64,000 bases of DNA from GCA-2708415 sp964351905 (GCA_964351905.1 CAYGPG010000005.1:1-64000); one strand, 5' to 3'. Counted from the first letter of the stretch, positions 24,674 to 32,487 are shown. Notes: generated by a model not told the origin, from the sequence alone. Made by a program: numbers and translations.

Positions 24674-25831
24674 TTAAAGTTTTGATTGTTCGTTACCGTA
24701 GCGCTCTTGATAATTTTTTATTAAAAATTCGCGACCTGACTTCACTTTAAATACGCCATTATAACAAATAATATCTGTGGTTGCATAAGTTTCTGACCAT
24801 TTTGCAGGTAAGTATGACCCTGTTCCAATGATGTCTATAGGCGCTTTTGCTTTCGCCATGACACGGCATTTTTCTGTATTAAACCCAGAAGAGGCAACGA
24901 TTTTTACTTTATCAAAATCTGCTTCATTTAACTTTTCACGCATATGCCAGATTGCCGCGGCAGAAACACCAGTCCCTGTTAAGTGCCTTAAATCCTGTTC
25001 GGATCGATACCCCCGTATTGCTTCGGGAATGTTACGTTCTAATACTGCGTAAGACTCTTGAGGATCTAATCCTTCAATATAGCGTCCACCATGTGTATCC
25101 AATCGAATTGAAAGTTCACCTTTTTCTGCAAGGTCTTTAAAGTGATTACAAACATCGAGGGTATCAGTAACCTCCTGACCAAAATAATCTACTAGAACAG
25201 TGAGGGTAGTTTTTGGATTATGCTCTCTAAAAGCAATAGCGGCTTCAAGTGTAGAATTATAGGCGCCTATAAAAGCATGCGGCATTGTTCCTAATCCACT
25301 GTCATTATCAAAAAAATGAGCTGTAGCGTCTGTGGCATTACCAATAAAGCCTTTGGCACCCTTTTGTTGTGCTGCTTTACTACCAACACTGGCGGCATAC
25401 GCCATCATTTCCGCCATTTCTGTACCAGCGCAATGACGCGCATCCATGGCGAGGAAAGCAGTATGGGGAAGCGCAAGGCACATGTCACGTGCGTTCATTG
25501 CAGCGACACTTGTGGCTCCTATCTTTTGCAGTAAATGTGTTTCTGTTTCTAGAAGATGATCCATGCGACCCGTTATATATAGCATGGGATCTCCAGCACC
25601 GACCAATTCGCCTTCTTTATAATTTTCTTTTATTTCGATATTGAATTTTTGCTGTTTAGCCACTTCTTTTAGCCAATCCATAGCCAGAGCAGAGGCCATT
25701 AAAGCTGGTCTACGAATAAAAATACCGTAGGTAACGATTGGAGGATTTTTGATCGTATTTTTGGCTCTTGTAAAATACTTATCTGTCCACGCAGAAATGT
25801 ATTTCTGATTTGTTTTTTCTTCGTTTATCAT
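24674..25831 (-). CDS. Nicotinate phosphoribosyltransferase
   Basis: Makes nicotinate mononucleotide from nicotinate and PRPP in NAD salvage. The 385-residue protein fits the type II phosphoribosyltransferase fold: N-terminal domain (1-120), then an alpha/beta barrel with MDARHCAGTEMAEMMAYAA (catalytic His region, about 128-146), LTVLVDYFG, LSIRLDTHGGRYIEGLD and VKIVASSGFNTEKCRVM, ending with DIIGTGSYLP. This is closer to the short archaeal-like NAPRTase subgroup than to E. coli PncB. A perfect palindrome lies just before the start (25843-25869). No NadQ- or NrtR-like regulator gene is in the window. Confidence 0.88.
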   Translation of the reverse strand: MINEEKTNQKYISAWTDKYFTRAKNTIKNPPIVTYGIFIRRPALMASALAMDWLKEVAKQQKFNIEIKENYKEGELVGAGDPMLYITGRMDHLLETETHLLQKIGATSVAAMNARDMCLALPHTAFLAMDARHCAGTEMAEMMAYAASVGSKAAQQKGAKGFIGNATDATAHFFDNDSGLGTMPHAFIGAYNSTLEAAIAFREHNPKTTLTVLVDYFGQEVTDTLDVCNHFKDLAEKGELSIRLDTHGGRYIEGLDPQESYAVLERNIPEAIRGYRSEQDLRHLTGTGVSAAAIWHMREKLNEADFDKVKIVASSGFNTEKCRVMAKAKAPIDIIGTGSYLPAKWSETYATTDIICYNGVFKVKSGREFLIKNYQERYGNEQSKL

Positions 25832-25842
25832 TCCGATAACCT

Positions 25843-25869
25843 TAACTTCTGTTCAATAATCAGAAGTTA
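25843..25869 (-). promoter_or_regulatory. Palindromic operator candidate before nicotinate phosphoribosyltransferase
   Basis: TAACTTCTG and CAGAAGTTA form a perfect 9-base inverted repeat with a 9-base spacer, 12 bases upstream of the start codon. On the minus strand a TTGTCT -35-like box lies about 16-17 bases before TAACTT, so the arm would overlap the -10 region. No run of T follows, which argues against a terminator. An operator is the simplest reading. Confidence 0.5.
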
Positions 25870-25911
25870 TGGGGTATAGCGTGAAAAGACAATAAATTAA
25901 ATAAAACAGAT

Positions 25912-26538
25912 TTACTTATTTTTTTGTTTCATCAGAACACGAATATGTGGGCGGCCATTGGCTTCTTTATATTTCTCATAATACTGTTGGTGGTATTCTT
26001 CTGCGGGCCAAAAGACATCAAGGGGCTCAAGCGTTGTTACAATCTTATCTTTCCATATGTTGTCTGCTTCTGCGGCATTAATAGCCTCTTCTGCTATCTG
26101 CTTTTGTTCTGCATCATGATAAAAGATGGCAGAGCGGTATTGCGTGCCACGATCGACACCCTGACGGTTTAATTGCGTTGGGTCGTGCGCTTTACGCAGA
26201 AAATAATCAACTATTTCACGATATGTGATGATTTCAGGATCGTAATAGACATCTGTCACTTCGGCATGTCCTGATTTGCCTGTTGTGATGTCACGGTAGG
26301 TTGGGTTTTTAATATCACCGCCAGAATAGCCGGAGATGGTATAGACAACGCCTTCTATGGCGCGAAATTCATATTCTAAACACCAAAAACACCCCCCAGC
26401 CAGTGTTGCAATGGGAAGGTTATCAGGTTTTTCTGTTTTTATTGTTTTTGCCACGTCCATTCCTTTTGAAACATTTGTAAGGCCCACTGCGAAAAGGCCA
26501 AATAAAGAAAATAAGCTTACTAATATAAGTGTTTTCAT
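25912..26538 (-). CDS. msrA: Peptide methionine sulfoxide reductase MsrA, exported form
   Basis: Reduces methionine-S-sulfoxide in oxidised proteins. The 208-residue protein has an N-terminal hydrophobic segment (about 3-22) that should export it or anchor it in the inner membrane, then the MsrA domain with the catalytic GGCFWCLEYEF motif (about 48-58), GYSGGD, YRDITTGKSGHAEVTDV and the HDPTQLNRQGVDRGTQYRSA segment. The C-terminal resolving cysteine of some MsrA types is absent; the second Cys of GCFWC may serve. A periplasmic MsrA suggests envelope oxidative-damage repair. Confidence 0.94.
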   Translation of the reverse strand: MKTLILVSLFSLFGLFAVGLTNVSKGMDVAKTIKTEKPDNLPIATLAGGCFWCLEYEFRAIEGVVYTISGYSGGDIKNPTYRDITTGKSGHAEVTDVYYDPEIITYREIVDYFLRKAHDPTQLNRQGVDRGTQYRSAIFYHDAEQKQIAEEAINAAEADNIWKDKIVTTLEPLDVFWPAEEYHQQYYEKYKEANGRPHIRVLMKQKNK

Positions 26539-26571
26539 GGTTATAAATTCGAAAGAAGTGCGTATTTGTTA

Positions 26572-26598
26572 CAAAAAAAGAGCCTTAAAGGCTCTTTT
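26572..26598 (-). terminator. Rho-independent terminator of the gene at 26625
   Basis: A 10-base-pair perfect hairpin, AAAAGAGCCT-taa-AGGCTCTTTT, is followed on the minus strand by a run of seven T. It lies 27 bases after the stop of the secreted 200-residue protein and upstream of msrA. Confidence 0.85.
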
Positions 26599-26624
26599 CT
26601 AATGTTAGATTAATTTAATTATTA

Positions 26625-27227
26625 TTACAGTGGTAAATTTGTTGATGTATTACAGTACATTCTTGTGAGATAGACTGTATCATTCATTTTACCTAGATGC
26701 ATTTTACACTTCGAATGTGTGTTCAGATTTGCATGTTGATAGTAATAAGGTGTATATCCTGGAGCGTAAGTCAGGCTTTGCTCTTTAAAATCAACATCAA
26801 CAACTGCTGAATCTGCGAGTGGTGAAATTGTCATTTCTGATACTTCAAACACACCCTTATATCCCGGTATTGTCCGTTTCTTTGTTTGAAGAGTTGAAAT
26901 TTTTTCCCACTTGTTGTTTGATTTATAACCAACATTTGCATAGCCTTGATGATAAGGGTAGCGATAAGCATAATAGTTTGGATTATATGTGTTATTCACC
27001 AAATATGGATTATATCCATGTGAATTTACATTGTCTTCGAACAGCGCTTGGTTTGAAATCATGTTCTCTAATTTATTTTGCCCGTTGATTGAATGTAAGT
27101 TGTTCACTGCAACATTTAAACCATCTACGAATTTATGAACATCATGAACACGTAAGCGCTCCGATGCGTCTGCTGATGTTGAAAAAACGCTGAGCATCAT
27201 TGCTCCTGCTAATAGTAAGTACCTCAT
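26625..27227 (-). CDS. Secreted Tyr/Asn-rich protein of unknown function
   Basis: About 200 residues starting at the ATG at 27227, which is preceded by AAGGGGA at a good distance; the in-frame ATG at 27269 would place 14 extra residues before the signal peptide. The first 21 residues (MRYLLLAGAMMLSVFSTSADA) are a typical cleavable signal. The mature part has a helical start (residues 25-60), a low-complexity Tyr/Asn/Pro stretch (about 78-105) and a beta-rich end with two cysteines (KCKMHLG and MYCNTS) that could form a disulphide. I do not recognise it. It is a single-gene unit with its own terminator. Confidence 0.75.
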   Translation of the reverse strand: MRYLLLAGAMMLSVFSTSADASERLRVHDVHKFVDGLNVAVNNLHSINGQNKLENMISNQALFEDNVNSHGYNPYLVNNTYNPNYYAYRYPYHQGYANVGYKSNNKWEKISTLQTKKRTIPGYKGVFEVSEMTISPLADSAVVDVDFKEQSLTYAPGYTPYYYQHANLNTHSKCKMHLGKMNDTVYLTRMYCNTSTNLPL

Positions 27228-27294
27228 ATTATAAGTCCCCTTTTTGGATTGATAATTAAAAACTACCATTTGATTAAAAGGGAAAAAGATTATT

Positions 27295-27320
27295 ATTTCG
27301 TAAATATATGATTACGAAAT
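27295..27320. repeat. Perfect inverted repeat between two secreted-protein genes
   Basis: ATTTCGTAA and TTACGAAAT form a 9-base inverted repeat with an 8-base spacer, 32 bases past the stop of the 27352 gene and about 68 bases upstream of the 26625-27227 gene. It lacks a T run on the minus strand, so an operator is as likely as a weak terminator. Confidence 0.5.
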
Positions 27321-27351
27321 GGTTAATATTCACGTTTAAGGTAAATTTTTT

Positions 27352-27897
27352 TTAGATAGTGTTGATTTCACCAGTCTGTGTTTTACAAAAAGCTTGGTTG
27401 GACTGCATTTTACCTGCTTCGATTTTATAAATTTTGGTGCAGGTTGTCGTGCTCAAAAAAGGCAATCCTGGATTACTTAAATTTTGTGCGTTTAAAATAG
27501 TACCTTCTTCGATCATGACTTCGATCACTGTCGCTGTTTTCTGATCTTTAGAAATCTGAATATCGGAAGTTTTTATATCAACATCGTATTTATCGACATA
27601 ATGCATACCCGTAATAAAGCTATTAATGTAATCAGCCTTACTCATTTTGAAGCTTTGTTTGGTTTGAGTTGTTTGAGCCATAGGGTTATTTACCTGAATA
27701 TTAAATTCTGCATTTTCGCTTATGTTAGAATGAAGAAAGTTGATTGTTTCTTTAGGGTCTCGTTTTTGTAAGAGCTCTTCCATTTTCTCGTTCTGCTCAA
27801 CGATTAGTGTTTGCGTTATAATATTATCATTCGCTTGTACTGATAAACTATTAGAAATGCAGAAAATCACTGCTATAAGAAGAGAGAGGTGTTTCAT
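27352..27897 (-). CDS. Secreted protein of unknown function
   Basis: A 181-residue protein with a clear signal peptide (hydrophobic 3-20, ending VQA). The mature part looks like a small cone-shaped alpha+beta fold of NTF2 or SnoaL type: a long N-terminal helix (IITQTLIVEQNEKMEELLQK), a helix with MSKADYINSF and a four-strand C-terminal sheet including TATVIEVMIEEGTI and CTKIYKIEAGKMQSNQAF. The fold call is only a guess from the pattern. Two Cys near the end could pair. AAGGG lies 7 bases before the ATG. It is divergent from the MFS transporter. Confidence 0.75.
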   Translation of the reverse strand: MKHLSLLIAVIFCISNSLSVQANDNIITQTLIVEQNEKMEELLQKRDPKETINFLHSNISENAEFNIQVNNPMAQTTQTKQSFKMSKADYINSFITGMHYVDKYDVDIKTSDIQISKDQKTATVIEVMIEEGTILNAQNLSNPGLPFLSTTTCTKIYKIEAGKMQSNQAFCKTQTGEINTI

Positions 27898-27918
27898 GAA
27901 CGCGCCCTTAACCTTTTG

Positions 27919-27946
27919 TTAACAATTTGAATAAAGCCTTTATAAA
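27919..27946 (+). promoter_or_regulatory. Candidate promoter of the MFS transporter
   Basis: TTAACA (27919-27924), a 16-base spacer and TATAAA (27941-27946) precede the ATG at 27961 by 14 bases. The predicted leader is only about 8 bases, and no ribosome-binding site is seen before the start. Confidence 0.35.
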
Positions 27947-27960
27947 TAAGAATATTTTTT

Positions 27961-29262
27961 ATGTCAAGTAAATTGAGTGAACCATACACAAGTAGTTCAA
28001 AAGAGGATAGAAAGTCTGTTTTTTCCTGGTGCTTTTATGATTGGGCAAATACAGCGTTTAGTACGGTCATTATTACTTTTATCTTTGGGGTGTATTTTGC
28101 ACGCTCTATTGTGGGTGATGAAACAGAAGGCAGTGCACAGTGGAGCTTTTCTATTGCAGCGTCAGGTATAATTATTGCGTTTTTGGGCCCTGTTTTGGGC
28201 GCGGTGGCGGATAACTCAGGTAAGCGAAAATCATGGATATTCTGGCTTTCAATGCTTTGTATTGTGCCGTGCTCGCTGCTCTGGTTTGCAACGCCAGATA
28301 GCAGTACAAGTCATGTTTTAATGGTTTTAACATTGGTTGCGCTGGCGAATATTGGCCTTGAGCTTTCTCAGGTTTTTTACAATGTGATGCTACCGCATAT
28401 TGCGCCTAAACATAAAATTGGACGTGTGTCTGGATGGGCTTGGGGATTGGGGTATTTAGGTGGTTTAACGGCCTTGGCGATATCTTTATTTGGCTTCGTG
28501 GGCTTAGGTGATGTGAAGCCATTCATAAACTTACCAACTGAAAATTCAGAAAATATAAGAATTTTGGGGCCCTTTATTGCGCTTTGGTTCTTTGTTTTTA
28601 TGTTGCCGCTCTTTTTATTCACCAAAGACGTTGAAACGAAAGCTCTAGGTTTTTGGGAAGCTTTGTCAAAAGGGTTAAGTCAACTTGCGCAAAGTGCTAA
28701 AAATGCACGTAAGCATGGTAATCTTTTACGTTTTTTGATCGCGAGCGCGATTTATCGTGATGGTCTTGTAACCTTATTTGCTATTGGCGGCGTTTATGCG
28801 GCGGGTCAATTTGGTATGGAGTTTACAGAAATTTTGATTTTTGCGATTGGTCTTAATGTGACAGCGGGCTTAGGAGCCTTTGGTTTTGCCTTTGTGGATG
28901 ATGCGATTGGGTCTAAACGCACTATTATAATCTCGCTTGTTGGTTTAATTTTAATAGGGACTATTATTCTTTTAATAGCAGATAAAAATCTATTTTTAAT
29001 TCTGTCCTTAGGCCTAGGTATTTTTATGGGGCCTGTGCAGGCGGCGAGCCGTACGATGATTAGCAAGCTTTGCCCACCAGAAATGATCACACAAAGTTAC
29101 GGCCTTTATGCCTTTACGGGGAAATCTATTTCATTTTTAGGACCTTTAGCGTTTGGTGTCATGACCACTCTGTTTGGGACACAGCAAGCAGGCATGGCAA
29201 GCATTATCGGCTTTTGGGTTGTGGGGCTCGTCATTTTATTAAAAGTGAAAGAAGAGCGATGA
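27961..29262 (+). CDS. UMF1-type MFS transporter
   Basis: A 433-residue membrane transporter with 12 predicted helices. The opening FSWCFYDWANTAFSTVIITF is the hallmark of the UMF1/Atg22-like branch of the major facilitator superfamily, which in yeast exports amino acids from the vacuole; bacterial members are mostly uncharacterised. NSGKRKSWIFWLS is the loop 2-3 motif. The stop overlaps the start of a peptidoglycan amidase (ATGA), so the pair may act together, for example in uptake of cell-wall fragments or peptides; that is inference. Confidence 0.9.
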   Translation: MSSKLSEPYTSSSKEDRKSVFSWCFYDWANTAFSTVIITFIFGVYFARSIVGDETEGSAQWSFSIAASGIIIAFLGPVLGAVADNSGKRKSWIFWLSMLCIVPCSLLWFATPDSSTSHVLMVLTLVALANIGLELSQVFYNVMLPHIAPKHKIGRVSGWAWGLGYLGGLTALAISLFGFVGLGDVKPFINLPTENSENIRILGPFIALWFFVFMLPLFLFTKDVETKALGFWEALSKGLSQLAQSAKNARKHGNLLRFLIASAIYRDGLVTLFAIGGVYAAGQFGMEFTEILIFAIGLNVTAGLGAFGFAFVDDAIGSKRTIIISLVGLILIGTIILLIADKNLFLILSLGLGIFMGPVQAASRTMISKLCPPEMITQSYGLYAFTGKSISFLGPLAFGVMTTLFGTQQAGMASIIGFWVVGLVILLKVKEER

Positions 29263-29957
29263 AAATTATTCAAAAACCTTCTCCAAATTCCGATGATCGT
29301 GGTGGTCACCAGCCAACTATTTTATTGCTCCATTATACAGGCATGAGAACGGCAGAAGATGCGATTAATCAGCTGACTGATAAAGAGTCGAAAGTAAGTG
29401 CACATTACACCGTTGATGAGGGTGGCGTTATTTATCAGCATGTTGACGAGGAAAAACGCGCATGGCATGCGGGGCAGGCTTATTGGCAAGGTGAAAAAAA
29501 TATTAATGCTGTTTCTATTGGCATTGAAATTGTTAATCCTGGGCATGAGTTTGGATATAAAGAGTTTGCCGAGCCGCAAATTATATCTTTAAAAAAACTT
29601 TGTGCTGATATTCTTAACAGGTATGACTTTGAATATGTTTTGGCGCATTCGGATGTTGCGCCCACACGTAAACAAGACCCAGGTGAGCTATTTCCATGGA
29701 AGGAATTTGCTCAAGAGGGGGTTGGTGTTTGGCCTGATGTGTCGGATGAAGATATTGTTAAAGGTGCAGGAATTGATATTTATCAGGCGCTTCATGATTA
29801 TGGGTATGGCGATTATAACCAAGAGGATGTGTTGATTGCCTTTCAACGTCACTTTGTGCCTGAGGTTTTTTCAAAGAATACAGCAGGACAGGTTTGTGGG
29901 CTGACTAAGGGGCGGCTTTATGCGCTGCTTGCTAATCATTTGATTTCTGTTAAATAA
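29259..29957 (+). CDS. N-acetylmuramoyl-L-alanine amidase, AmpD/AmiD type
   Basis: Cleaves the amide between muramic acid and the stem peptide. The 232-residue protein is an Amidase_2 domain with zinc ligands H25 (LLLHYTGM), H130 (LAHSDVAP) and D140 (RKQDPG), followed by a C-terminal peptidoglycan-binding-1-like helical segment (about 170-230, VLIAFQRHFVPE). No signal peptide is seen, which fits cytoplasmic recycling (AmpD role), although its domain layout is that of AmiD. Start chosen: the ATG at 29259 overlaps the MFS stop as ATGA. A longer in-frame reading from 29070 lies inside the transporter gene and is not supported. Confidence 0.92.
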   Translation: MKIIQKPSPNSDDRGGHQPTILLLHYTGMRTAEDAINQLTDKESKVSAHYTVDEGGVIYQHVDEEKRAWHAGQAYWQGEKNINAVSIGIEIVNPGHEFGYKEFAEPQIISLKKLCADILNRYDFEYVLAHSDVAPTRKQDPGELFPWKEFAQEGVGVWPDVSDEDIVKGAGIDIYQALHDYGYGDYNQEDVLIAFQRHFVPEVFSKNTAGQVCGLTKGRLYALLANHLISVK

Positions 29958-30144
29958 ATCCTTATAAAAACAATGCCAGAAGGCTGGATAATCGCCCGTC
30001 TCCGCTTTGCAAGGCAAGGCGAAGGCGGGAGGAAAGTCCGGGCTTCATGAAAATACAGTGCCAGATAACGTCTGGGTGGCGCAAGCCAACGGAAAGTGCA
30101 ACAGAAAGTAGACCGCTTTTAAACTATAGGTTTGATTTATCATT

Positions 30145-30186
30145 AGCGTCCTCGGGCTTGCCCGCATGACGGCCTCTTAAAAGTAA
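30145..30186 (+). repeat. Repeat copy 1 inside RNase P RNA
   Basis: A 42-base segment starting AGCGTCC, with a CGGG-CTTG-CCCG hairpin and GACGGCCTCTTAAAAGTAA at its end, in the P12 region. It aligns with the segment at 30372-30413 at roughly 70 % identity by eye. Confidence 0.5.
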
Positions 30187-30371
30187 GGGTGAAACGGTGC
30201 GGTAAGAGCGCCCCGCGAAATTGGTAACAATTTTGGCATGGTAAACCCCACTGGAAGCAAGACCAAATAGGAATATCATATAAGTGTGTTTTCCACTTGA
30301 TGTTCGGGTAGGTCGCATGAGCGTATCAGCGATGATGCGCCTAGATGAATGGTTATCGCTTCTTCAAAGCG

Positions 30372-30413
30372 AGCGTCCTTCGGGTTTACCCGATTGGCGG
30401 CTTTTAATAAGTA
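30372..30413 (+). repeat. Repeat copy 2 inside RNase P RNA
   Basis: A 42-base segment starting AGCGTCC, with a CGGG-TTTA-CCCG hairpin and GGCGGCTTTTAATAAGTA at its end, between the conserved GATGAATGG and AAAACCCGGC blocks, where E. coli RNase P RNA has only a few bases. Confidence 0.5.
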
Positions 30414-30510
30414 CAAAACCCGGCTTATAGGCCTTCTGGCAATTTTTAAAAAAGAGGCCCTCATGCGCGCAAGCGCGAGGAGGCCGCGCGTAAATTAACT
30501 GTATAGCAAT

Positions 30511-30544
30511 AAAAAACCGCCTCGCAGGGCATTGCAAGGCGGTA
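30511..30544 (-). terminator. Rho-independent terminator of the small membrane-peptide gene
   Basis: On the minus strand ACCGCCT...AGGCGGT forms a hairpin with a 14-base partly paired loop and is followed by TTTTTT. It lies 33 bases after the stop of the 28-codon gene at 30577-30663. On the plus strand the following sequence is less T-rich, though it could also stop rnpB transcripts. Confidence 0.7.
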
Positions 30545-30576
30545 TTCTTTATTTTTCTCGTTTTAGGCTTTGTGTC

Positions 30577-30663
30577 TTAGGCAGACATAAATGTTGAATA
30601 CGCAATTGTTCCAACATAAAGGCCGCCATTAATAGAGATAGCCATAATTAATAATGCAGTCAT
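30577..30663 (-). CDS. 28-residue single-pass membrane peptide
   Basis: A short reading frame, MTALLIMAISINGGLYVGTI then AYSTFMSA, that is nearly all hydrophobic and would span the membrane once. Support comes from its signals: AAGGGG 10 bases before the ATG, a perfect TTGACA -35 box about 90 bases upstream (30751-30756) and a strong hairpin terminator 33 bases after the stop. Together they make a compact transcription unit. I do not know the family. The alternative is that the transcript is a small non-coding RNA and the frame is chance. Confidence 0.6.
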   Translation of the reverse strand: MTALLIMAISINGGLYVGTIAYSTFMSA

Positions 30664-31058
30664 AGTGTATTTTCCCCTTACACAGATTTGCTTTCTTTTA
30701 AACGCCTAAACCTTAAGCGTGACTAGTGTTTACCATAATAAAAACACACTTGTCAACATTATTTTCTAATTTTTTCAATAAAAACAATAGCTTAGAGAAA
30801 ATATTCACCGCGAAGGATATTTTTAACTTTATGGAAAGTAAAAACACCAAAATACTTAATTTGTTAATGCTTATAAAAATAGCTGTGAATGAAAGAAAAA
30901 CTAAGCCAAACCGCGTTTGACGCGACGTGCTAACCCATGATATTCCATAGATATCCATGTTTTTCCGTTTAAGGATTTATTTGGATAAAAATAATCATTT
31001 TGCGACAGGTTTTTATTTATCTGCCGTGCTTTTTCTAATAACGGAGTGTTAAGGCCAC
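30664..31058. promoter_or_regulatory. Gene-free divergent region between the small peptide gene and mraZ
   Basis: A 395-base AT-rich stretch. On the minus strand TTGACA (30756-30751) with a weak TAAACA -10 about 18 bases on would drive the peptide gene. On the plus strand CGCGTTTGACGCG (30912-30924) is a short palindrome holding a TTGACG -35-like box, with TATTCC 18 bases on; it could drive the dcw cluster. I see no MraZ operator repeats (TGGGN) and no other gene. Confidence 0.4.
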
Positions 31059-31523
31059 ATGGCTTTATTTTTATCAACGCATACCAACAAAATTGATAAG
31101 AAGGGACGGGTTTCTGTGCCGTCCTCATTTCGGGCTGAACTTTCGGATGAAAGTTTTAAGGGTGTCGTGCTGTTTCGCTCTAACGTGCATCAGTGTCTTG
31201 AAGGGTTTTCTTGGTCGTATATGCAAGAGATTGGCAAGCGTCTCGATAACTTTGATCTCTTCTCTGCGGAGCAAGATGACTTGGCGACATCCATTTTTGG
31301 AACAGCGGTTCAATTATCAATGGATGGAGATGGGCGTATTATCTTACCGAGTGATTTACTTGATTTTGCGACACTTGATGAAAAAGCATCTTTTGTGGGT
31401 ATGGGCGCAAAGTTTCAAATTTGGAATCCCGACAACTTTGAGCAACGTCGTGACGTGGCGCGTCAGGCCGTACAATCAAAAGGGATGACCATTCCTAAGC
31501 TGACAGGAGGAAAACATGAGTAA
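31059..31523 (+). CDS. mraZ: Transcriptional regulator MraZ
   Basis: DNA-binding regulator of the dcw cluster, forming ring oligomers. The 154-residue protein has two AbrB-like swapped-hairpin domains: THTNKIDKKGRVSVPSSFR (about 7-25) and QLSMDGDGRIILPSDLLDFA (about 86-105), both carrying the D/G-R-(V/I)-(S/I)-(V/L)-P core. It is first in the cluster and overlaps rsmH by 8 bases. Length is normal for Alphaproteobacteria. Confidence 0.96.
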   Translation: MALFLSTHTNKIDKKGRVSVPSSFRAELSDESFKGVVLFRSNVHQCLEGFSWSYMQEIGKRLDNFDLFSAEQDDLATSIFGTAVQLSMDGDGRIILPSDLLDFATLDEKASFVGMGAKFQIWNPDNFEQRRDVARQAVQSKGMTIPKLTGGKHE

Positions 31524-32487
31524 TCATTTTCCTGTCATGTTAAATGAAGTGCTTCATCATCTCTCCCCCCAAGATGGGGAGGTTTATGTTGATGGTACAT
31601 TTGGCGCGGGTGGTTATACAAAGGCCATTTTAGAGAGCGCAGATTGTACGGTGATCGCGATTGATCGTGACCCAAGTGCAAGCGTTACGGCTGATTTATT
31701 AAAAGATGAATATGGTCCCCGGTTTATTTTTGTCTCAGGCTGTTTTGGTGATGCGTTAGAGCTTGTGAATAATGCAGGCTTTGATCAGGTCGATGGGTTT
31801 GTATTGGATATTGGTGTTTCTTCCATGCAGTTGGATCAAGCGGAGCGTGGATTTTCTTTTCGCTTTGACGGTGCGCTGGATATGCGTATGGATACCAGCC
31901 AAGGTGAAACGGCGGCGGATTTGGTCAACCAGATGGAAGAAGAAGACCTTGCCAATTTAATTTATAAATATGGTGAAGAGCGTCTGTCGCGCCGCATTGC
32001 CAAACGCATTGTTGAACATCGTCAAGATGAAAAAATTGGAACCACATTGCAACTCGCTGATATTATTCGCGCTGTTGTACCACGTGGTCCTAAGGATAAA
32101 ATTGATCCTGCGACGCGCACATTTCAGGCGTTACGCATTGCGGTTAATGATGAGCTTGGCGAATTAGAGCGTGCGCTCATAACTTCTGAAAAAATGTTAA
32201 AAGAAGGCGCGCGTCTTGTTGTCGTTTCTTTCCATTCTCTTGAAGATGGCATAGTAAAAACATTTATGTATGAACGTTCTGGTCGTACCTCTAATAATTC
32301 CCGTTATCTTCCTCCTTCTGTTGAGGCCGTTCAGGCGCCAACATATACTCTGCCCAAGCGTAAAGCGGTAGAGCCTTCCGATGCTGAAATCCAGCAAAAT
32401 TCTCGTTCTCGTTCTGCCAAGTTGCGCGTTGCGCTCCGTACAAAAAATCAAGCATGGAATAATAAAATAGAGGAGGCTGTAAAATAA
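31516..32487 (+). CDS. rsmH: 16S rRNA m4C1402 methyltransferase RsmH (MraW)
   Basis: Methylates N4 of C1402 in the ribosomal decoding centre with S-adenosylmethionine. The 323-residue protein begins HFPVMLNEVLHHL and has the SAM site DGTFGAGGYTKAIL (about 25-38), AIDRDPSA, DGFVLDIGVSSMQLD and the ERGFSFRFDGALDMRMD signature, then the helical insert and RLVVVSFHSLEDGIVK near 232. It overlaps mraZ by 8 bases and shares a base with the ftsL start. Confidence 0.97.
   Translation: MSNHFPVMLNEVLHHLSPQDGEVYVDGTFGAGGYTKAILESADCTVIAIDRDPSASVTADLLKDEYGPRFIFVSGCFGDALELVNNAGFDQVDGFVLDIGVSSMQLDQAERGFSFRFDGALDMRMDTSQGETAADLVNQMEEEDLANLIYKYGEERLSRRIAKRIVEHRQDEKIGTTLQLADIIRAVVPRGPKDKIDPATRTFQALRIAVNDELGELERALITSEKMLKEGARLVVVSFHSLEDGIVKTFMYERSGRTSNNSRYLPPSVEAVQAPTYTLPKRKAVEPSDAEIQQNSRSRSAKLRVALRTKNQAWNNKIEEAVK

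Larger units (their letters stand above)
29975..30440 (+). ncRNA. rnpB: RNase P RNA (class A)
   Basis: Ribozyme that trims tRNA 5' leaders. The ends pair as a perfect P1 helix (GCCAGAAGGC at 29975 with GCCTTCTGGC at 30431). Diagnostic conserved segments are GAGGAAAGTCCGGGC near 30029, ACAGAAAGTAGACCGC near 30100, AAGGGTGAAACGGTGCGG near 30185, and GATGAATGGTTATCGC followed by AAAACCCGGCTTATAG near the 3' end. At about 466 bases it is longer than the E. coli RNA (377). Two expanded loops contain related sequences (30145-30186 and 30372-30413). Confidence 0.95.

Noticed and set aside
29070..29258. Longer N-terminus for the amidase
   Set aside because: It lies wholly inside the MFS gene in another frame; the ATGA overlap at 29259 gives the natural start.
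30441..30500. GC-rich hairpin (CCTC...GAGG around GCGCGCAAGCGCG) after rnpB as a terminator
   Set aside because: The stem is irregular and is not followed by T residues; it may be chance or part of RNA 3' processing.
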